This document shows positions 6,675 to 7,516 of a DNA stretch of 7,516 nucleotides, piece by piece. Made by a program: the position numbers and the translations under genes. Origin of the DNA: Nitrospirota bacterium. Its GTDB lineage: Bacteria; Nitrospirota; CAKKRA01; 9FT-COMBO-42-15. Each line of letters starts with the position of its first letter. Position 1 is the first letter of the stretch. Under the pieces are notes generated by a model. That model had not been told where the DNA came from and made no database searches. It saw nothing but the letters and a program-made list of their open reading frames with translations. The DNA lies in the NCBI GenBank assembly GCA_016214425.1, contig JACRON010000104.1:1-7516 (forward strand), read 5' to 3'.

Positions 6675-7025
6675 TTAATACGCCCTAAACTCCCCTGATT
6701 CCTGCACATCTACAGGAATGCCGTCAAGCTCCTCAGGTACAATCTCTTCAGGTTTCAGATGTGCAGGGTCAATCTTCTTCTTTACATATACAACGATACA
6801 TTTTTCTTCTGTATACTTACCCCTTCTCTGGCATAGGCCAACTGCAACGCCAACCACATTAGGATAGGACAGAAGTTTTGACTCCCATTTCTCTTTTATT
6901 TTGATTATATCCTTTTCCATTTGTGCGCCATGAGCATTTCCAATAAAAACGATAAACAAGAATACAATAAATCCCATCTTCAGTATAAGTTCTTTAAAAC
7001 TATTTTTCAAGCTGTCTTTTAACAT
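6675..7025 (-). CDS. Small exported protein: stand-alone copy of the protease N-terminal domain
   Basis: This 116-residue protein has a signal peptide: Lys residues up to 16, a hydrophobic core at 18-29, and cleavage likely after NAHG or NAHGA at 30-34. The mature ~80 residues contain YPNVVGVAVG at 54-63, CIVVYVKKKI at 76-85 and EEIVPEEL at 93-100, ending with a GIPVDVQESG segment. They align in order with GIGVGYK, ITIFVTRKV and IVPSRL of the serine protease on the opposite strand. The function is unknown. It could bind or inhibit a protease, or be the remnant of a secreted two-domain protease. ATG at 7023-7025 overlaps the hypE stop by 7 bases and has GAGGA immediately upstream with unusually short spacing, so translation is probably coupled to hypE. 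A later in-frame ATG at 6975-6977 would give a shorter signal peptide but has no better site. Two Cys remain in the mature protein (65 and 76). Confidence 0.75.
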   Translation of the reverse strand: MLKDSLKNSFKELILKMGFIVFLFIVFIGNAHGAQMEKDIIKIKEKWESKLLSYPNVVGVAVGLCQRRGKYTEEKCIVVYVKKKIDPAHLKPEEIVPEELDGIPVDVQESGEFRAY

Positions 7026-7516
7026 ATCCTCGGAAGCTGTTCTCCCATGAGCATATCAATTATCCTTTTGCCGCCGATGCGGGTCTTGAGGATAACAGTG
7101 CCTTTGTGTTCTGCAGCCACCTCGCCGATAATTTCTGCATCCCTGCCGTATTTGTTTTTCCTCATTGCCTTCAATACTATCTCTGATGATTCAGGAGATA
7201 CTGCTGCAATAAGCCTGCCTTCATTGGCAACAAACAACGGATCTAAACCAAGTATCTCGCAGGCGCCGCTAACCTCATCCTTTACAGGTATCTTCTCTTC
7301 TTGAATAACAATGCCGACATTTGATGATATAGCAAATTCCTTCAATATGGTTGCAAGCCCTCCCCTTGTGGGGTCGCGGAGTGCATGGATATCCTGCGAT
7401 GCAGAAAGCATGTCAGCAACAAGGCTGTTTAATGGCGCAGTGTCGCTCCTTATCTCTTTTTCAAATTCAAGCCCTTCCCTTTTTGCCATAACAGCAATGC
7501 CGTGCTCTCCAATTGC
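7019..7516 (-). CDS. hypE: Hydrogenase maturation protein HypE, C-terminal part (5' end outside window)
   Basis: HypE works with HypF to make the cyanide ligands of the NiFe-hydrogenase active site: the C-terminal Cys receives a carbamoyl group from HypF and dehydrates it to a thiocyanate, which is passed to the HypC-HypD complex. The visible 165 codons contain GEHGIAVM at the cut edge, the LRDPTRGGLA nucleotide-fold motif, GLDPLFVANEG, GRDAEIIGEV and TRIGG, and end exactly in PRIC, the diagnostic HypE C-terminus with its reactive terminal Cys. The frame is open to the window edge, so an ATG at about 7489 is internal and the gene starts outside. The remaining hyp genes, if present, lie beyond the window's right end. 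The stop overlaps the start of the small exported gene. The C-terminus is intact, so the protein is presumably functional. Confidence 0.95.
   Translation of the reverse strand, partial: AIGEHGIAVMAKREGLEFEKEIRSDTAPLNSLVADMLSASQDIHALRDPTRGGLATILKEFAISSNVGIVIQEEKIPVKDEVSGACEILGLDPLFVANEGRLIAAVSPESSEIVLKAMRKNKYGRDAEIIGEVAAEHKGTVILKTRIGGKRIIDMLMGEQLPRIC

Noticed and set aside
6624..6677. TAATGC ... GCATTA inverted repeat between the convergent protease and small exported genes as a bidirectional terminator
   Set aside because: The stem is only 6 bp with a loop of about 42 bases and no G-C rich core or adjoining U-tract. No convincing terminator is visible in this 48-base gap.

Overview
The window looks like chromosomal DNA from a Gram-negative bacterium. 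An outer-membrane beta-barrel protein, several Sec signal peptides, a sigma-54 promoter and a NiFe-hydrogenase maturation gene all point that way. The AT-rich, lysine- and isoleucine-rich coding style would suit an anaerobe from Nitrospirota, Desulfobacterota or a relative. That placement is inference; the sequence carries no rRNA or other direct taxonomic marker.

Region 1 (1-3377, + strand) is the tail of a tightly packed, overlapping exopolysaccharide-type operon. It holds the C-terminal part of a probable polysaccharide deacetylase, an exported helical protein resembling (alpha/alpha) barrel glycosidases, a UDP-GlcNAc 2-epimerase gene (wecB type) broken by an internal deletion plus frameshift, and a YaiO-like outer-membrane beta-barrel. 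Together they suggest synthesis, trimming or modification, and export of an amino-sugar polymer. The broken epimerase suggests the pathway is decaying, is rescued by another gene copy, or is misassembled here.

Region 2 (about 3383-3659) is the left-end remnant of an insertion element. It has an extended -10 promoter, a hairpin that would hide the ribosome binding site in read-through transcripts, and the frameshifted N-terminal part of a transposase. The remnant runs directly into the start of region 3, a cytoplasmic GH13 alpha-amylase-family enzyme (3652-5373) with all four catalytic motifs, whose upstream signals now appear to be those of the insertion element.

Region 3 continues with an AT-rich, gene-free spacer (5374-5621) that contains palindromes and an excellent sigma-54 (-24/-12) promoter. 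The promoter drives a trypsin-like serine protease with a distinctive N-terminal domain (5622-6626).

Region 4 (6675-7516, - strand, convergent with the protease) holds the 3' part of hypE, the hydrogenase cyanide-ligand synthesis protein. Overlapping it by 7 bases is a small exported protein that consists of little more than the same domain found at the N-terminus of the neighbouring protease. The most novel-looking unit is this protease plus stand-alone domain pair, next to a hydrogenase maturation gene and a sigma-54 promoter. No CRISPR array, tRNA or rRNA was seen.
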